Shown: positions 4,438 through 5,007 of the stretch, in pieces | How positions within the stretch are numbered: position 1 is the stretch's first letter | How the letters are laid out: the number at the start of each line of letters is the position of its first letter | DNA from: an uncultured Brevinema sp. | Lineage (GTDB): Bacteria > Spirochaetota > Brevinematia > Brevinematales > Brevinemataceae | Length of the DNA stretch: 5,007 nucleotides | Reading direction: 5' to 3' | Assembly: GCA_947040475.1 (NCBI GenBank) | Contig: CAMRBT010000113.1 | Span: 1 to 5,007 of the forward strand | Program-made: the position numbers and the translations under genes | The notes under the pieces: generated by a model | Told to the model about the DNA's origin: nothing | Databases searched by the model: none | The model's input: the letters and a program-made list of their open reading frames with translations, nothing else

Positions 4438-5007
4438 TTATTGATCTGATAAAATTCTATCTAAGGCTCTATATTGTAGAGCTTCACTAATGTGGATTTC
4501 GTTTATTTGTTCATCGCCATTTAGATCAGCAATAGTACGGGCACATTTAATGATTTTATCATAAGATCTTAGGGATAAATTTAATTTATTCATTGCCATT
4601 TTTAGGATATCTTTAGCGACTTGTGTAGGCTCGCAAAATTGTTCTAATAATTTGGGAGTCATATCGGCATTAACGCTAATAGAGCAATCTTTAAATCGTT
4701 CTGCTTGGATAAGTCTAGCTTGTGTTACCCTTTCTTTAATTTGTTCTGAAGTTTCGCCCTTATGTTTTTTGTCTAATTTATCATAGGGGACAGGGCCGAC
4801 TTGAATATGCATATCTATCCTATCCAAAAAAGGATAAGAAAATTTTTGAATCAAACGTTTTAAATCTTCAGGACTCCATGCTTCGGTGATATCTCTTTGT
4901 GTTTTACGAGAAGGATTCATAGCACCTACCAGCATAAAATTAGCTGGAAAATCTACAGCACCCTCAGCACGAGAAATAGTAATCTTTTTTTCTTCCAAAG
5001 GTTGTCT
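4438..5007 (-). CDS. comM: ComM/YifB-family AAA+ ATPase (Mg-chelatase-like), C-terminal part
   Basis: ComM (YifB) is a hexameric AAA+ helicase; in Vibrio and Acinetobacter it helps branch migration during integration of transformed DNA. It is common also in bacteria not known to be competent. The frame runs open to the right edge, where it reads RQPLEEKKITISRAEG, the family's 'RQPLE..xVTISRA' segment, so the TTG at 4998 is internal and the gene starts outside the window. The visible 189 residues then show FMLVGAMNP (22-30), FLDRID (59-64; usually 'LLDRID') and the Mg-chelatase C-terminal domain with LNLSLRSYDKIIKCARTIADL (143-163) and EALQYRALDR (177-186). Most family members carry a cysteine cluster right after AMNP (CPCG followed by further Cys); here the segment reads AMNPSRKTQRD and has no cysteines. 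The gene ends 37 bases upstream of the rplU -35 element. Confidence 0.92.
   Translation of the reverse strand, partial: RQPLEEKKITISRAEGAVDFPANFMLVGAMNPSRKTQRDITEAWSPEDLKRLIQKFSYPFLDRIDMHIQVGPVPYDKLDKKHKGETSEQIKERVTQARLIQAERFKDCSISVNADMTPKLLEQFCEPTQVAKDILKMAMNKLNLSLRSYDKIIKCARTIADLNGDEQINEIHISEALQYRALDRILSDQ

Noticed and set aside
4996..4998. TTG as the start of the comM-type gene
   Set aside because: The conserved family segment RQPLEE continues through it to the window edge, so the codon is an internal Leu.
1..5007. Mobile element, CRISPR array, tRNA/rRNA gene or toxin-antitoxin pair
   Set aside because: No transposase or integrase motifs, no regularly spaced repeats, no tRNA-like clover-leaf, and all open frames of size are housekeeping genes or their shadows.

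Overview
The window is A+T-rich (about two thirds A+T by eye), uses the standard code (TGG for Trp, TAA and TAG stops) and is densely packed with bacterial housekeeping genes. The adjacency rpsT-hbb is known from Borrelia, and together with the Hbb-like HU protein and the lipoprotein form of MltG it suggests an A+T-rich spirochete. That placement is inference from gene order and protein character. No genus can be fixed by eye.

Layout. Positions 1-1145 read on the + strand: the 3' end of an unrecognised Lys/Glu-rich protein gene, then a clear sigma-70-type promoter, rpsT (ribosomal protein S20, GTG start) and hbb (HU/IHF-family DNA-bending protein). Everything from 1156 to 5007 reads on the - strand. 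In transcription order this is the 3' part of a comM/yifB-type AAA+ ATPase gene (entering from the right edge), a near-consensus promoter with a 5' leader hairpin, rplU (L21), prp (cysteine protease family), rpmA (L27), a short DksA/TraR-type zinc-finger gene, a strong intrinsic terminator, then mltG (endolytic murein transglycosylase, here with a lipoprotein signal) and a Nif3/YbgI-family gene overlapping it by one base. hbb and the Nif3 gene converge with only 10 bases between their stop codons. No gap between genes exceeds about 125 bases, so there is no large unexplained non-coding stretch.

How the parts fit. Two transcription units supply ribosomal proteins (S20; L21 and L27). The L21-Prp-L27 cluster uses tight spacing, and the L27 Shine-Dalgarno lies inside the last codons of prp. 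It appears to read through into the DksA-like gene, which would place a candidate RNA polymerase regulator in a ribosomal-protein operon. The terminator then separates this unit from mltG-nif3.

I see no mobile element, CRISPR array, tRNA, rRNA or new multi-gene system. The points worth a second look are deviations inside familiar families: Prp kept although L27 has no N-terminal extension to cleave, a ComM-family ATPase without its usual cysteine cluster, a Cys3-His zinc finger in the DksA-like protein, and a lipoprotein MltG with Gln beside the catalytic Glu. Family comparisons are from memory; no search was run.
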